Assembly (NCBI RefSeq): GCF_032050975.1
Contig: NZ_CP116967.1
Coordinates: forward strand, 310,001-374,000
DNA length: 64,000 nt
Direction of reading: 5' to 3'
From: Candidatus Nitrospira allomarina
GTDB taxonomy: Bacteria > Nitrospirota > Nitrospiria > Nitrospirales > UBA8639
Part shown: positions 46,536 through 55,235 of the stretch, in pieces
How the letters are laid out: each line of letters opens with the position of its first letter
Numbering within the stretch: the first letter of the stretch is position 1
Made by a program: the position numbers and the translations under genes
Notes under the pieces: generated by a model
Databases searched by the model: none
The model's input: only the letters and a program-made list of their open reading frames with translations
What the model was told of the DNA's origin: nothing

Positions 46536-46910
46536 CTATTCCGTCAGCTTGGCCTGGTCGGCCTGCCGATAATGCCAAGCAATCTTTTCATTCAGAAGTT
46601 TCTCTTGCTCTTCCAATGTGCTGGAAAAAAGCTTTAATGAGCTTCTGGTAAACCCCTTCGGATCAAAGTATGGTTTTTCCTCCAACTTGCTTATGCGTTT
46701 ATCCAATTGCTGAATTCGGTCCTCTAATGACTGGACTTCCTCTTTTTCAGAATACGCAGCAGCTATATGGTCCTGAATGGACCAACCCTGGGTTTCCAGA
46801 TTCCATTCAGAGATCTGTTCTTTCGTAATCTCACCAGCCAATACAAATTGTGGAATGCCTAGGAGTAGTACCCCCCCGAGGAAAAATAACATCAATAATT
46901 TGTGATTCAT
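46536..46910 (-). CDS. Exported coiled-coil protein 2
   Basis: A 124-residue paralogue of the protein at 45455-45826: signal peptide (FFLGGVLLLGIPQFVLAG), WNLETQGWSIQDHIAAA, a heptad helix (VQSLEDRIQQLDKRISKLEE), YFDPKGF and the shared tail IAWHYRQADQAKLTE. GAGAGGAAG before the ATG at 46910 fixes the start. The two genes lie in tandem on the minus strand, about 710 bases apart, each with its own upstream GTTACA-type boxes. Function unknown; the conserved aromatic and basic residues around the tail suggest a binding surface. Confidence 0.85.
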   Translation of the reverse strand: MNHKLLMLFFLGGVLLLGIPQFVLAGEITKEQISEWNLETQGWSIQDHIAAAYSEKEEVQSLEDRIQQLDKRISKLEEKPYFDPKGFTRSSLKLFSSTLEEQEKLLNEKIAWHYRQADQAKLTE

Positions 46911-47077
46911 GGCTTCCTCTCTTCCTGACTGCTTCAAAAAAAAATCAATATGATTCACTGACGACTCTTTCATCTCAATTCATAACTATCCAATTTATAG
47001 GCCAACAGTAATTAGGCAATACTTTCCTTAAATTTCAACGTGTTAATATTTGCGCCATAAAGTAAAACTGCCGAACT

Positions 47078-47127
47078 GTTACATTTAAATGAACAGAAGT
47101 GTAATGTGTTGATACATTATGTAACAC
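47078..47127. promoter_or_regulatory. GTTACA-type operator cluster upstream of coiled-coil gene 2
   Basis: GTTACA at 47078-47083, TGTAAT at 47100-47105 and an interrupted palindrome GTGTT...AACAC at 47106-47127 containing ATACAT and ATGTA. The boxes resemble those upstream of the paralogue at 45455, at a similar distance (about 170-215 bases) from the start codon. Confidence 0.5.
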
Positions 47128-47214
47128 GTCTGCCTGTTATGGTTTCAGATGTGTTTCTTGTTTATTTGAGTACTGAACGACACCTAACTCTACGATAAAA
47201 GAGGCGGGATTTTT

Positions 47215-47242
47215 GTAACTGTTCTATCGTAACTGTTCTAGA
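47215..47242. repeat. Two-copy 14-base tandem repeat
   Basis: GTAACTGTTCTATC at 47215-47228 is followed directly by GTAACTGTTCTAGA at 47229-47242, identical for twelve bases. It contains the same GTAAC core as the boxes nearby. Confidence 0.7.
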
Positions 47243-47517
47243 GAAAAAGAGGGGAAAAAAGGAAATGTGTGAAAATCCCGCAAACACGCAGGCAGAGGAC
47301 TTCTCGGCCGCGGTCGGCTATCAATTCGGGCGTTCCGCCATCCAGGGGATGGCCGGCCGCCCTGTCCATGGAAAGCCATGACTTATCCAGTCCGGCTGAC
47401 GGGGTAGAAATCGGACCTTTCTGAAATCTCCTTCACCCAGATTCGCCCAGGCTTGAAAGTGGCAAATTGTCTATGGAGTTGGAGGATGCATTATGCAAAT
47501 GTCTCCCAAGACAAACT

Positions 47518-49461
47518 TCAAATGGAAGACGTCTTACGGCGAGCAGGAATTCCGAGGCGTGACATGCGACGATACAACGTGAGGCGTGCGATCCCAAGGA
47601 GCTTTGCGGCGGCTGAACGATTCCCTCCCGTCTGCTTCAATGCCGCGAGAATCTTCTCCTTATCATCATCATGGCTTGAAGTGATGTCTTCAGAGGGTGC
47701 CACTGGAAGCCTTTCATCCTGATTAAGCACCTCTGGCGGTAAATCTTGAGGTTGAATAATCGTCTGAGGACATCGAATGACGGCGAATTCAATGGCATGC
47801 TTGAGTTCGCGAACGTTTCCAGGCCAAGCATAGGCCATCAACAGCCGGAGCGCTTCATTACTCACGGCCTCAACAGGCCTTCCTGTTGTCGCCCGATATT
47901 GGTTCAGAAAATGGCTGATTAACAATGGGATATCTTCCCGTCGTTCCCGCAGCGCAGGCAATAACACTCTCCCAACCCGAATCCGATACAACAGGTCAGC
48001 CCGGAAGGTTCCCGCACTGACATCGTTGGCAAGATTATGATGGGTGGCCGCAAGCACACGAACATTCACTTTCCGGAGCCGAGATTCCCCAAGACGGGTA
48101 ATTTCCCATTCTTGCAGAACTCGAAGCAGACTGGTTTGGACGGTGAGCGGAATATCCCCGATTTCATCCAGAAACAAAGTTCCTCCTTCAGCGGCTTCGA
48201 TCAATCCCTGCTGATCTGATACGGCGCCTGTGAAGGCCCCACGCTTATGCCCAAATAATTGGCTGGCGACGAGTGATTCGGTCAACCCCGCACAATTCAC
48301 TGCAATAAAAGGAAACTCATTACGGTGGCTGGCTTGGTGAATGGCACGAGCGACTAGTTCCTTGCCTGTTCCGGTCTCTCCCTCAATAAGTATGGTGGAA
48401 TCCACACGGGAAAAATCCTGAATCTGCTGGAAAACCAATTGCATGGAATGACTGGCGCCAATAAGATCCTGATATTTGCCCGTCTCTCCTAATAGTTGAC
48501 GAAGGGTCTGCACCTCCGAGGCATCGTACAAGAAAAACATTTTCCGTTCCGGATCTCGTGGATCATCTCTGACATCCACATTGATCCAACGAGTGCACTC
48601 TCCGCCAACCTCAGACATGCGCACTAAGACCTCCTGCCGTTCACCAGGAGAACGATTCACCATGTCCTCAATTTGAACATGATAGGAAGGATCGCTAAAC
48701 AACGCTTTCCAGGACTCACCTGAATGAGGAAAATTCGATTTCCCGCATAACTGTTGGGCCGCCTGACTCAGAAAGGTCACCTTTCCATCTCTGTCGGTCA
48801 GGGCAGTCCCGATATGCAATTGATTTAAAATAGCAATGAGATCATCATGATTCCGCTGGATCTCCGCAATTAAGTCCTCTAATTTCTCTTCGGCTTCTCT
48901 CCGTTGGGTCACTTCCCGCGACAGTAAACGATTGGCCGTCGTCAGGTCTGATGTTCTGTCCAGCACCCGCTGCTCCAGCACATCATGCGCCTCACGAAGG
49001 GCAGCTTGCGTCCGCTTCCGATCCAACTGCAACCGGATCATCTCTCCCAGTGAGTGCAATAAATTCCGCTCTTCTTGGAGGAAGGGGCCTTCAACTTCCG
49101 TCGGGCGTTCCTCCAGATACACGACTTCAATTTCACCCGTCGTTCCATCTCGGCAAATAAACTCTTCCCGCTGGGTCCACGGGGATCCCACAAAATTAGG
49201 GGTCGTAATTTCCAGATGACCAAACCGAATCCGGGCGGCTGTGACTTCCGGGTATTGCCAGGAGGGCGGAATAAGATCGGCAATGCGTTGAAGTAATTCC
49301 TGAGTCGATAAATCTTCGTTGTGAAACAATTGTGTGGTGGAATGGAGTGCGGTCAGTTCTTTCACGCGTTCCTGGAGATCGTGCAAAGTCCGCTTCAATT
49401 CTTGATCCGAATCCTTCAATACGTGACTATCGGTAGATGACAAGGAATCTTTGTCTTCCAT
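47518..49461 (-). CDS. GAF/PAS sigma54-dependent transcriptional activator 3
   Basis: A 647-residue enhancer-binding protein with a longer sensor part than the other two. Residues 20-155 look like a GAF domain, 150-215 is a coiled coil, 215-325 a PAS domain ([19 protein letters not shown]), 340-570 the AAA+ domain with [14 protein letters not shown] and [11 protein letters not shown], and the end a Fis-type helix-turn-helix ([21 protein letters not shown]). AGGAAG precedes the ATG. The PAS domain suggests redox, light or ligand sensing; no ligand residues can be assigned. It lies upstream of and on the same strand as the coiled-coil genes, separated by about 600 bases. Confidence 0.92.
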   Translation of the reverse strand: MEDKDSLSSTDSHVLKDSDQELKRTLHDLQERVKELTALHSTTQLFHNEDLSTQELLQRIADLIPPSWQYPEVTAARIRFGHLEITTPNFVGSPWTQREEFICRDGTTGEIEVVYLEERPTEVEGPFLQEERNLLHSLGEMIRLQLDRKRTQAALREAHDVLEQRVLDRTSDLTTANRLLSREVTQRREAEEKLEDLIAEIQRNHDDLIAILNQLHIGTALTDRDGKVTFLSQAAQQLCGKSNFPHSGESWKALFSDPSYHVQIEDMVNRSPGERQEVLVRMSEVGGECTRWINVDVRDDPRDPERKMFFLYDASEVQTLRQLLGETGKYQDLIGASHSMQLVFQQIQDFSRVDSTILIEGETGTGKELVARAIHQASHRNEFPFIAVNCAGLTESLVASQLFGHKRGAFTGAVSDQQGLIEAAEGGTLFLDEIGDIPLTVQTSLLRVLQEWEITRLGESRLRKVNVRVLAATHHNLANDVSAGTFRADLLYRIRVGRVLLPALRERREDIPLLISHFLNQYRATTGRPVEAVSNEALRLLMAYAWPGNVRELKHAIEFAVIRCPQTIIQPQDLPPEVLNQDERLPVAPSEDITSSHDDDKEKILAALKQTGGNRSAAAKLLGIARLTLYRRMSRLGIPARRKTSSI

Positions 49462-50198
49462 GATGGCTTCCTATGGCACTTTAAAATAAGACAAGCTCCC
49501 CAACGACCTGGCTTAGCGCTCTAAGGTCTTCGGGACATTCCTCCGCATCGAACCACTGAATGGGACTAATCGGTCTCTGTCAAAGGTTTCAGCCCAATCG
49601 ATTGCATGCGGGATACTCCACGCCCAATTCGCATTATCCCAGCACAAGAATGTGTGATACGTCCTGGCCATTCAATCTCCTCATTCACAGTGATCTTCTC
49701 ACTTCACAGAGTGCCTCGTCACCCGTGTTGTGATGAATCCTCTCCATATACTCCACCTGATGAAACCAATTGTGAGACGTATTAAACCCATTCTACCTGA
49801 ACCGAGACAATGGAGTGACCAGGCTTCTCAATTTTGTTGGTGTCCTTTTGCAATTGCTCAGGATTATGCCTATGTTTGATTTGGCTCGATAAGGCAACAG
49901 ATGGAGGTTGACCAAAACATCCATTACCCTCATAACGAATATTGCCATGAAATTGAATTTCATCAGACAAATGGAACATGCACAAAATGGGAAATGGATG
50001 ACCAACTTCCTTCGGGTTTTGGGGTTTCCCTCGTCGGGCATACCTCACCCATATGTCCGTTTGGTAAAGATGCATTCACACTCCAATTTCAAACGAGAAA
50101 AAGGGAAAGAGAGAGGTTTTCAAGAAGAGGACAAATTAGGAGCAGGATTCACGAGAGAGAATGCAAAATTTTATTTTCCAGGATGAAATGGATACGCC
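49462..50198. other. Intergenic region after the receiver-like gene
   Basis: About 735 bases. Overlapping frames exist on both strands: minus 49782-50075, ending SIVSVQVEWV and faintly PilZ-like, and plus 49901-50329. Neither has a convincing start or recognisable family, so I make no gene call. Confidence 0.4.
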
Positions 50199-50510
50199 TC
50201 AATGATGTGCCTCTTGTTTACGATGGAGGACTTCCCGAACCATATTCGGAATCTTCCCTTGAACAAAAAGCTTTGAGAGGACGGCCAATGCCCCGGCATG
50301 GGTCGCTCTCGTTCGCACAGAATTTGTAAGGTTTCCTGTAACCATCACAGCAGGTGGACAGCGACAATACACACGGTCGTCGACAACCAGAATAGAAACA
50401 GGATGCAAAGATTCAGAATTTATCCCATCCAACTTTTCCTCCGATTTCACAAGAATAAATGGATTTTCCGGAGAATAGTTTTGGGAATCGGGACCCCATA
50501 CAGAAATCAT
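50199..50510 (-). CDS. Short receiver-like protein with an apparent internal deletion
   Basis: 103 residues from the ATG at 50510 (MISVWGP), with GGAGG seven bases upstream. The C-terminal half, PPAVMVTGNL followed by ATHAGALAVLSKLF and VREVLHRKQ, looks like the last strands and helices of a response-regulator receiver, with SKLF in place of SKPF. SILVVDD occurs only six residues before it, where about 65 residues would normally lie, so the phosphoacceptor strand is missing. It may be a decayed regulator or a genuine small protein with a good ribosome-binding site. It follows another receiver fragment on the same strand. Confidence 0.5.
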   Translation of the reverse strand: MISVWGPDSQNYSPENPFILVKSEEKLDGINSESLHPVSILVVDDRVYCRCPPAVMVTGNLTNSVRTRATHAGALAVLSKLFVQGKIPNMVREVLHRKQEAHH

Positions 50511-50539
50511 GGACATTCCTCCCCTAAATTTGCCTTCCT

Positions 50540-50728
50540 TCACCCATCGCACTCCCTATCCAAAAAAAAACGCACACATTTATTTCGGAGTTCCATGTGA
50601 TCTATGGGTTTCATAATAAAATCCATCGCCCCATTTTCAAGGGCCTTTATCAGCAGCCTCTTGCTTGAGGGGCTCAAGATGACCATCCCTGGCGGAACAG
50701 CCATTCTTCCACGAGGCTGAGACACCAC
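50540..50728 (-). pseudogene. C-terminal receiver-domain fragment
   Basis: The frame reads GMVILSPSSKRLLIKAL then GAMDFIMKPID and ends RNKCVRFFLDRECDG, matching strands 4-5 and helices 4-5 of a receiver, including the conserved Lys-Pro. The N-terminal half with the phosphoacceptor aspartate is absent: upstream the frame meets a stop inside the neighbouring CxxC gene. No ATG with a ribosome-binding site is available. Best seen as a truncated response regulator. Confidence 0.6.
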
Positions 50729-50750
50729 CCCGGCATAAGGTTTGGGAAGT

Positions 50751-50996
50751 TCAATGCCGAGCCCTTCCAGTGCGACTACTCAAAACGCCTTTCCCGGATC
50801 GATTCATGAGAATAACCGGATCCACAATATCGCCACACTGCAGACAGCGAGCAGACATGAATTCAATTTCATTTTCAACGAGATCAAAAACCGACTCGCT
50901 TTTCATGAGTCCTCCACATCGACAACACGCATCGGGTCTTTGGCTGGAGGTCGGGCAGCCCTCAAGATGAGAGTTTCCATTTACGTGTGCATGCAT
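50751..50996 (-). CDS. Small double-CxxC protein, paralogue of the one after nxrB2
   Basis: An 81-residue protein with CCRCGGLM and, about 25 residues on, RCLQCGDIVDPVILMNR. The cysteine spacing and the C-G-x-I-V-D-x-x-I-L-x-N-R block match the protein at 30653-30892, so these form a small family in this genome. AGGAG seven bases before the ATG is a good start signal. A zinc-ribbon fold is likely; partner and role are unknown. The receiver fragment on the same strand begins overlapping its 3' end. Confidence 0.75.
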   Translation of the reverse strand: MHAHVNGNSHLEGCPTSSQRPDACCRCGGLMKSESVFDLVENEIEFMSARCLQCGDIVDPVILMNRSGKGVLSSRTGRARH

Positions 50997-51452
50997 TCAA
51001 ATCTCCTAAGAAAAAAAACACACCATTATAAATAACCTCATGATTATGAGAGACCATTCAATTTTTTTTGAAGCCATACTTCTTCTATTTTTCTCCAAAG
51101 TAGTGCAACCACTATGCCCATCTTAAACCTTTCAAGATCATGGAATTTCCCCATACATTTCAGCACTTCATTCCCAAGTCAGAAGATCACGTCACCATGA
51201 TAAAAAACCCGAGCGTTGTCGCACAGGCAAGCATGAGCGACATAACCCACCCGCTCCCCTTTCTTCACGTTCTCTCCAATTTTATAGAGGGCATTCCTAG
51301 GCCAGCATGGCATCTGGCCTTAAAACCGAGGGTAGTCTCTCCGGTTGAACCCTGTTATCCTGGCTATGGGTCATTCTCCAGCCGTTCATCACGACGATGC
51401 CGCTTCACCACACCATTGGGATCCTCTTATCCCCGTCCCTAAGGACATCCAC
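50997..51452. other. Intergenic region between divergent CxxC and osmoprotectant transporter genes
   Basis: About 455 bases. Open frames on the plus strand run through it but have no ribosome-binding site or recognisable content. The transporter promoter should lie here; I could not assign it. Confidence 0.4.
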
Positions 51453-52202
51453 ATGAACCCCTGGGCACTGGAAATCCAACATGTCAGCAAGCAATTCCCG
51501 GATGGCACCTATGCCCTTCAGAACATTGAATGGGGTGTGAAAGAGGGGGAAACTATGGCGCTGATTGGGGAAAGCGGATCCGGAAAAACCACCTTTTTGC
51601 GTCTTCTGAATCGGCTGATAGAACCAACGACCGGTACCGTCGTCATTCAAGGCGAGCCCGCCTCTGCACAGGATCCAATTCAATTGCGTCGACGACTGGG
51701 GTATGTCCCACAAGATGGCGGACTTTTCCCTCACTGGACCATCAAGCAAAATGTCTGCCTCGTCCCTCATTTATTGGGATGGACATTGGAACAGCAACTC
51801 GAACGAGTCGACATGCTCTTACCTCTCATGAACCTGAATCCCTCGCAAATTGCCGAACGCTACCCCATTGAACTATCGGGGGGACAGCGGCAGCGCGTGG
51901 CCGTGGCACGTGCTCTGGCAGCCGATCCGCCCATCGTCCTGCTCGACGAACCATTTGGCGCGTTAGATCCGCTCACGCGTCATGACCTGCAGGACCAATT
52001 TCTCTCCCTTCAAACCCGATTGCAGAAAACCATGGTCCTGGTGACCCATGACATGTCAGAAGCCTTTAGGCTAGGCGACCGGATTACCATCCTCAAAGAA
52101 GGATGCATTCAGCAAGTCGGGACTCCACACCAAATTCTTCATTCACCGGCTACGCCCTATGTTCATTTGCTCGTTCAACATTATCACGCTTATCGAGGTT
52201 AA
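51453..52202 (+). CDS. Osmoprotectant ABC transporter ATP-binding protein (OpuCA/ProV-like)
   Basis: A 249-residue ABC ATPase with Walker A GESGSGKTT, Q-loop VPQDGGLFPHW, signature LSGGQRQRVAVARAL, Walker B VLLDEPFGALDP and H-loop VTHDMSEA. The QDGGLFPHWT segment and the linked gene place it in the glycine-betaine/choline (OpuC, quaternary amine) group. It has no CBS domains, unlike ProV and many OpuCA proteins. The ATG at 51453 follows AAGGA; an upstream in-frame TTG would add 36 residues unlike the family. The fused permease/binding protein begins ten bases downstream, so the two genes make a complete importer. Confidence 0.9.
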   Translation: MNPWALEIQHVSKQFPDGTYALQNIEWGVKEGETMALIGESGSGKTTFLRLLNRLIEPTTGTVVIQGEPASAQDPIQLRRRLGYVPQDGGLFPHWTIKQNVCLVPHLLGWTLEQQLERVDMLLPLMNLNPSQIAERYPIELSGGQRQRVAVARALAADPPIVLLDEPFGALDPLTRHDLQDQFLSLQTRLQKTMVLVTHDMSEAFRLGDRITILKEGCIQQVGTPHQILHSPATPYVHLLVQHYHAYRG

Positions 52203-52212
52203 CAGGAAGGAG

Positions 52213-53811
52213 ATGAACACCGATCGGATCAGACAACGCACAGAAAAGATCTCTAGAGGAATCGTGGTCGGACTTCTTGGAGTGCTCTATTTTTTTCTTT
52301 CTCAGCCGGTTTGGGCCTCTGAGACCATTGTGGTGGGATCCAAGAATTTTATGGAAAGCCGGCTGCTGGCAGAAATGTTCGCTCAACTCATTGAAGCCCG
52401 TACGGAATTAACCGTCACGCGTCGCCTCGGACTCGCCGGCACTCAAGTTTGTTTTGAGGCTTTAAAAACGGGAGGGATTGATCTTTATCCCGAATACACA
52501 GGAACAGGGCTCGTCACCATTCTGGGTGAACCGCCGATGCAGGATCGAGTATCTGTCTTGAACCGCGTTCGCACGGAGTTTCTTCACCGATGGGATATTT
52601 GGTGGCTGGCACCACTCGGATTTGAGAATTCTTATGCGCTAGCCCTTCCCCGTGATCGAGCGCAAACCTTAGGACTCCGAACGATTTCTGATCTTGTGCG
52701 TGTCGCCCCTCACATGAAAGCCGGATTTGGGTATGAATTTATCCAGCGAGAAGATGGATTGGCGGGGTTGAAAAAAACCTACGGGTTACAGTTTCAGGAA
52801 GTGATCGGCATGCAACAAACCTTGAAATATCAAGCCACAGATAAGGGAGAGGTTGACCTCTTAGATGTCTACACCACAGACGGACGCTTAGCCGTGTATG
52901 ACTTTGTCGTCCTGAAAGATGATCGCCGGTTCTTCCCACCGTATGAGGCCGCAGCACTCGTTCGAGGGGAAATTCTCAAACGCTATCCGGAATTGGGACG
53001 GGTAATCAGTTTGCTCACCAATGCCATAGACCCAATACGCATGCGTGAATTAAATCTCCGGATTCAGGAACAGGGAGAACCGGTTCCCCAAGTAGCACAT
53101 AGCGCCTTACGGGCACTCGAGCTTGTGGCCGACAATCACGTCCAACCAGCCGCCAGTGGGGAACATTCCGATTCCATTTTGTCCTACATGTGGAGCACAC
53201 GTTCCAATTTGGCCCTGCGCACAGGAGAACATCTTGGGCTTTCCGGGCTAGGGTTGTTCCTGGGAATACTGGTCGCCATTCCATTGGGGCTGGCTCTCGA
53301 ACGGTGGCGAAGAGGAGCGGAAGCAATCATCCGAATAATCGGCATGTTGCAAACGATTCCATCCATCGCACTTCTGGCCTTTATGATTCCGATATTTGGC
53401 GTAGGAGCGCTTCCCGCCATCATGGCCTTATGGATGTATTCGTTATTCCCCATTCTTCGAAATACCTATTCGGGGTTACGGGACGCAGCGCCAAATGTAG
53501 TGGAAACCGGGCGAGCCCTGGGTATGACGGAATGGCAAATTCTCCGCACTATTCGCCTTCCCCTCGCCGCGCCGACCATCATGGCGGGCATTCGCACCTC
53601 TGCCATCTGGACCGTCGGGACTGCCACACTGGCCGCCTTTATCGGAGCGGGAGGTTTGGGTGTCCCCATCGTGGCCGGCCTCCAGCTTGCGGATGTTAAT
53701 CTGATCTTATCCGGCGCCTTACCCGCAACGGTATTGGCTCTATCGGTTGATGGGCTCTTGGGTCGAGTAGAACAATGGGCTCGGCCACGCGGCCTGGATC
53801 CGGTTCGATAA
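52213..53811 (+). CDS. Osmoprotectant substrate-binding protein fused to permease
   Basis: A 532-residue fusion. A signal-anchor helix (IVVGLLGVLYFFLSQPVWA) is followed by an OpuAC-type substrate-binding domain (VVGSKNFMESRLLAEM, then DLYPEYTGTG, typical of quaternary-amine binders) to about residue 305, and then a BPD-type permease domain with five or six helices and the EAA-like loop GRALGMTEWQILRTIRLPLA. In the better-known fusions of this family the permease comes first, so the order here is reversed. It imports glycine betaine-like solutes for salt tolerance (inference from family). The ribosome-binding site AGGAAGG lies two bases before the ATG, right after the ATPase stop. Confidence 0.88.
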   Translation: MNTDRIRQRTEKISRGIVVGLLGVLYFFLSQPVWASETIVVGSKNFMESRLLAEMFAQLIEARTELTVTRRLGLAGTQVCFEALKTGGIDLYPEYTGTGLVTILGEPPMQDRVSVLNRVRTEFLHRWDIWWLAPLGFENSYALALPRDRAQTLGLRTISDLVRVAPHMKAGFGYEFIQREDGLAGLKKTYGLQFQEVIGMQQTLKYQATDKGEVDLLDVYTTDGRLAVYDFVVLKDDRRFFPPYEAAALVRGEILKRYPELGRVISLLTNAIDPIRMRELNLRIQEQGEPVPQVAHSALRALELVADNHVQPAASGEHSDSILSYMWSTRSNLALRTGEHLGLSGLGLFLGILVAIPLGLALERWRRGAEAIIRIIGMLQTIPSIALLAFMIPIFGVGALPAIMALWMYSLFPILRNTYSGLRDAAPNVVETGRALGMTEWQILRTIRLPLAAPTIMAGIRTSAIWTVGTATLAAFIGAGGLGVPIVAGLQLADVNLILSGALPATVLALSVDGLLGRVEQWARPRGLDPVR

Positions 53812-54160
53812 TCTCATCGGATTGCCATTTGGTATATGCCAAAGGCACGCCAGCCCCAATGACATTTTGGCAGACAAAAGATCCCTTTCTCATCTGATTT
53901 CGTCAATGTCTTTGTCTTGCCCGCAACCCTCTCTGCCGCTATAGTGGAAGTATTGATGCTATTTTAATGCATTCGTCATCATCCACAGCCCCATTTGCAA
54001 TTTTGCGTATTGAAGGCAGATCAGGGAACTTATCGGGACCGAAGGATGTTCATTTTCTGAACATTTTCTTTCCGTCTAATTCCAACAATGACATCATCTG
54101 TCCTGACGTTTGATGGGAGAGGTTTGAATACTTTTCACGATAGACCCCCGAGGAGGGCTC
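53812..54160. other. Intergenic region upstream of egtD
   Basis: About 350 bases with no supported gene. It holds the GAGGAGG ribosome-binding site of egtD at its end; no promoter stands out clearly. Confidence 0.45.
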
Positions 54161-55144
54161 ATGTCATCGCAAACAGATCCATCAATAACCATTGATCTTC
54201 CATTAACCAGAGAAGATCCGGACTTAGTCAAAACCCAAATCACCCGCGGTCTGCAAGCAAGCCCCAAAACCCTCCCTTCGAAACTCTTTTATGACGAACA
54301 GGGATCCACCCTGTTCGAACAAATATGCGAGTTGCCGGAATATTATCAAACACGCACCGAGCATCAGCTGCTCACCAAGTGCGCCGACGAAATTGTGGCT
54401 CTCAGCGGAGCTGAAGAACTCGTGGAATTAGGATCCGGCGCAGCCACAAAAACACGGGTTCTCCTCGATGCCATGGCCAAGGTTGACCAGCTGCGCTATT
54501 TCGTCCCCTTTGATGTCGATGAAGCCATTGTCCGACGGGTCTCAGAAGAACTGGTCCGCGAGTACCCCGGTCTCCAGATACATGGTGTGGTAGGGGATTT
54601 TCTTTGCCATTTGGAGCATATTCCGGAAGGCGGCAAACGCCTGGTAGTCATCCTTGGAGGAACCATTGGCAACCTTCCTGCTTTTGCCGCTCAAGAGTTC
54701 CTCTCCTCTGTGAACTCAGAAATGGCATCCGGGGATTATTTCTTATTGGGAGTCCAGCTCATCACGGAACGAAGTCGCCTGGAAGCCGCATATAATGACA
54801 AACAGGGCATTACAGCAAAATTTAACAAAAATATTATTCGTGTTCTTGGTCATCAGTTTGGATCTCAGGCTGATCCGGATTCGTTCGACCATATCGCCAG
54901 ATACAACAATGATGAACATCGAATTGAAATGTGGCTCCGGTCACGAGAAGATCAAATTCTGGACATTCAGGATTTAGGATTACAAGTCCATCTCAAACAA
55001 GGGGAGGAAATCCGCACCGAAATCAGCACGAAATATGACCGCCGCTTGGCCGAAACACTTCTCGCGGCTTCGGGTTTTGCCTTGGTCAAATGGTACTCGG
55101 ACCCTGAAAGCCTGATTGGCCTCGCGCTCGCCAAAAAACCCTAA
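54161..55144 (+). CDS. egtD: L-histidine N-alpha-methyltransferase EgtD
   Basis: A 327-residue SAM-dependent enzyme that trimethylates histidine to hercynine, the first step of ergothioneine synthesis. Family marks are KLFYDEQGSTLFEQICELPE and YYQTRTEHQLL near the N-terminus, the SAM site VELGSGAATKTRVLL, and GGTIGNLPAF. GAGGAGG four bases before the ATG is a strong start. Egt-type cysteine-sulfoxide lyase EgtE follows 91 bases downstream, while the synthase EgtB is encoded at 11470-12696. The split arrangement still gives a complete B-D-E pathway. Ergothioneine would protect against oxidative stress. Confidence 0.95.
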   Translation: MSSQTDPSITIDLPLTREDPDLVKTQITRGLQASPKTLPSKLFYDEQGSTLFEQICELPEYYQTRTEHQLLTKCADEIVALSGAEELVELGSGAATKTRVLLDAMAKVDQLRYFVPFDVDEAIVRRVSEELVREYPGLQIHGVVGDFLCHLEHIPEGGKRLVVILGGTIGNLPAFAAQEFLSSVNSEMASGDYFLLGVQLITERSRLEAAYNDKQGITAKFNKNIIRVLGHQFGSQADPDSFDHIARYNNDEHRIEMWLRSREDQILDIQDLGLQVHLKQGEEIRTEISTKYDRRLAETLLAASGFALVKWYSDPESLIGLALAKKP

Positions 55145-55235
55145 GCCGGATGGTCCGAGAGAGGCACCCTCTTTTTATCAGGATTCAGACCCGAACTAAT
55201 CTCACAAACCTAGGGTACTCCGCCAACCTACTCCC

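Larger units (their letters stand above)
46911..47517. other. Intergenic region between coiled-coil gene 2 and sigma54 activator 3
   Basis: About 600 bases with no supported gene. It contains the box cluster at 47078-47127, a tandem repeat at 47215-47242 and a GC-rich stretch at 47290-47395 with two short hairpins (CCATCC-AGG-GGATGG, CATGG-AAAG-CCATG) unlike the AT-rich surroundings. Confidence 0.45.

Noticed and set aside
49782..50329. Overlapping frames on both strands (97 and 142 codons), one faintly PilZ-like
   Set aside because: Neither has a good start signal or a clear family motif, and they overlap each other, so at most one could be real and I cannot decide.
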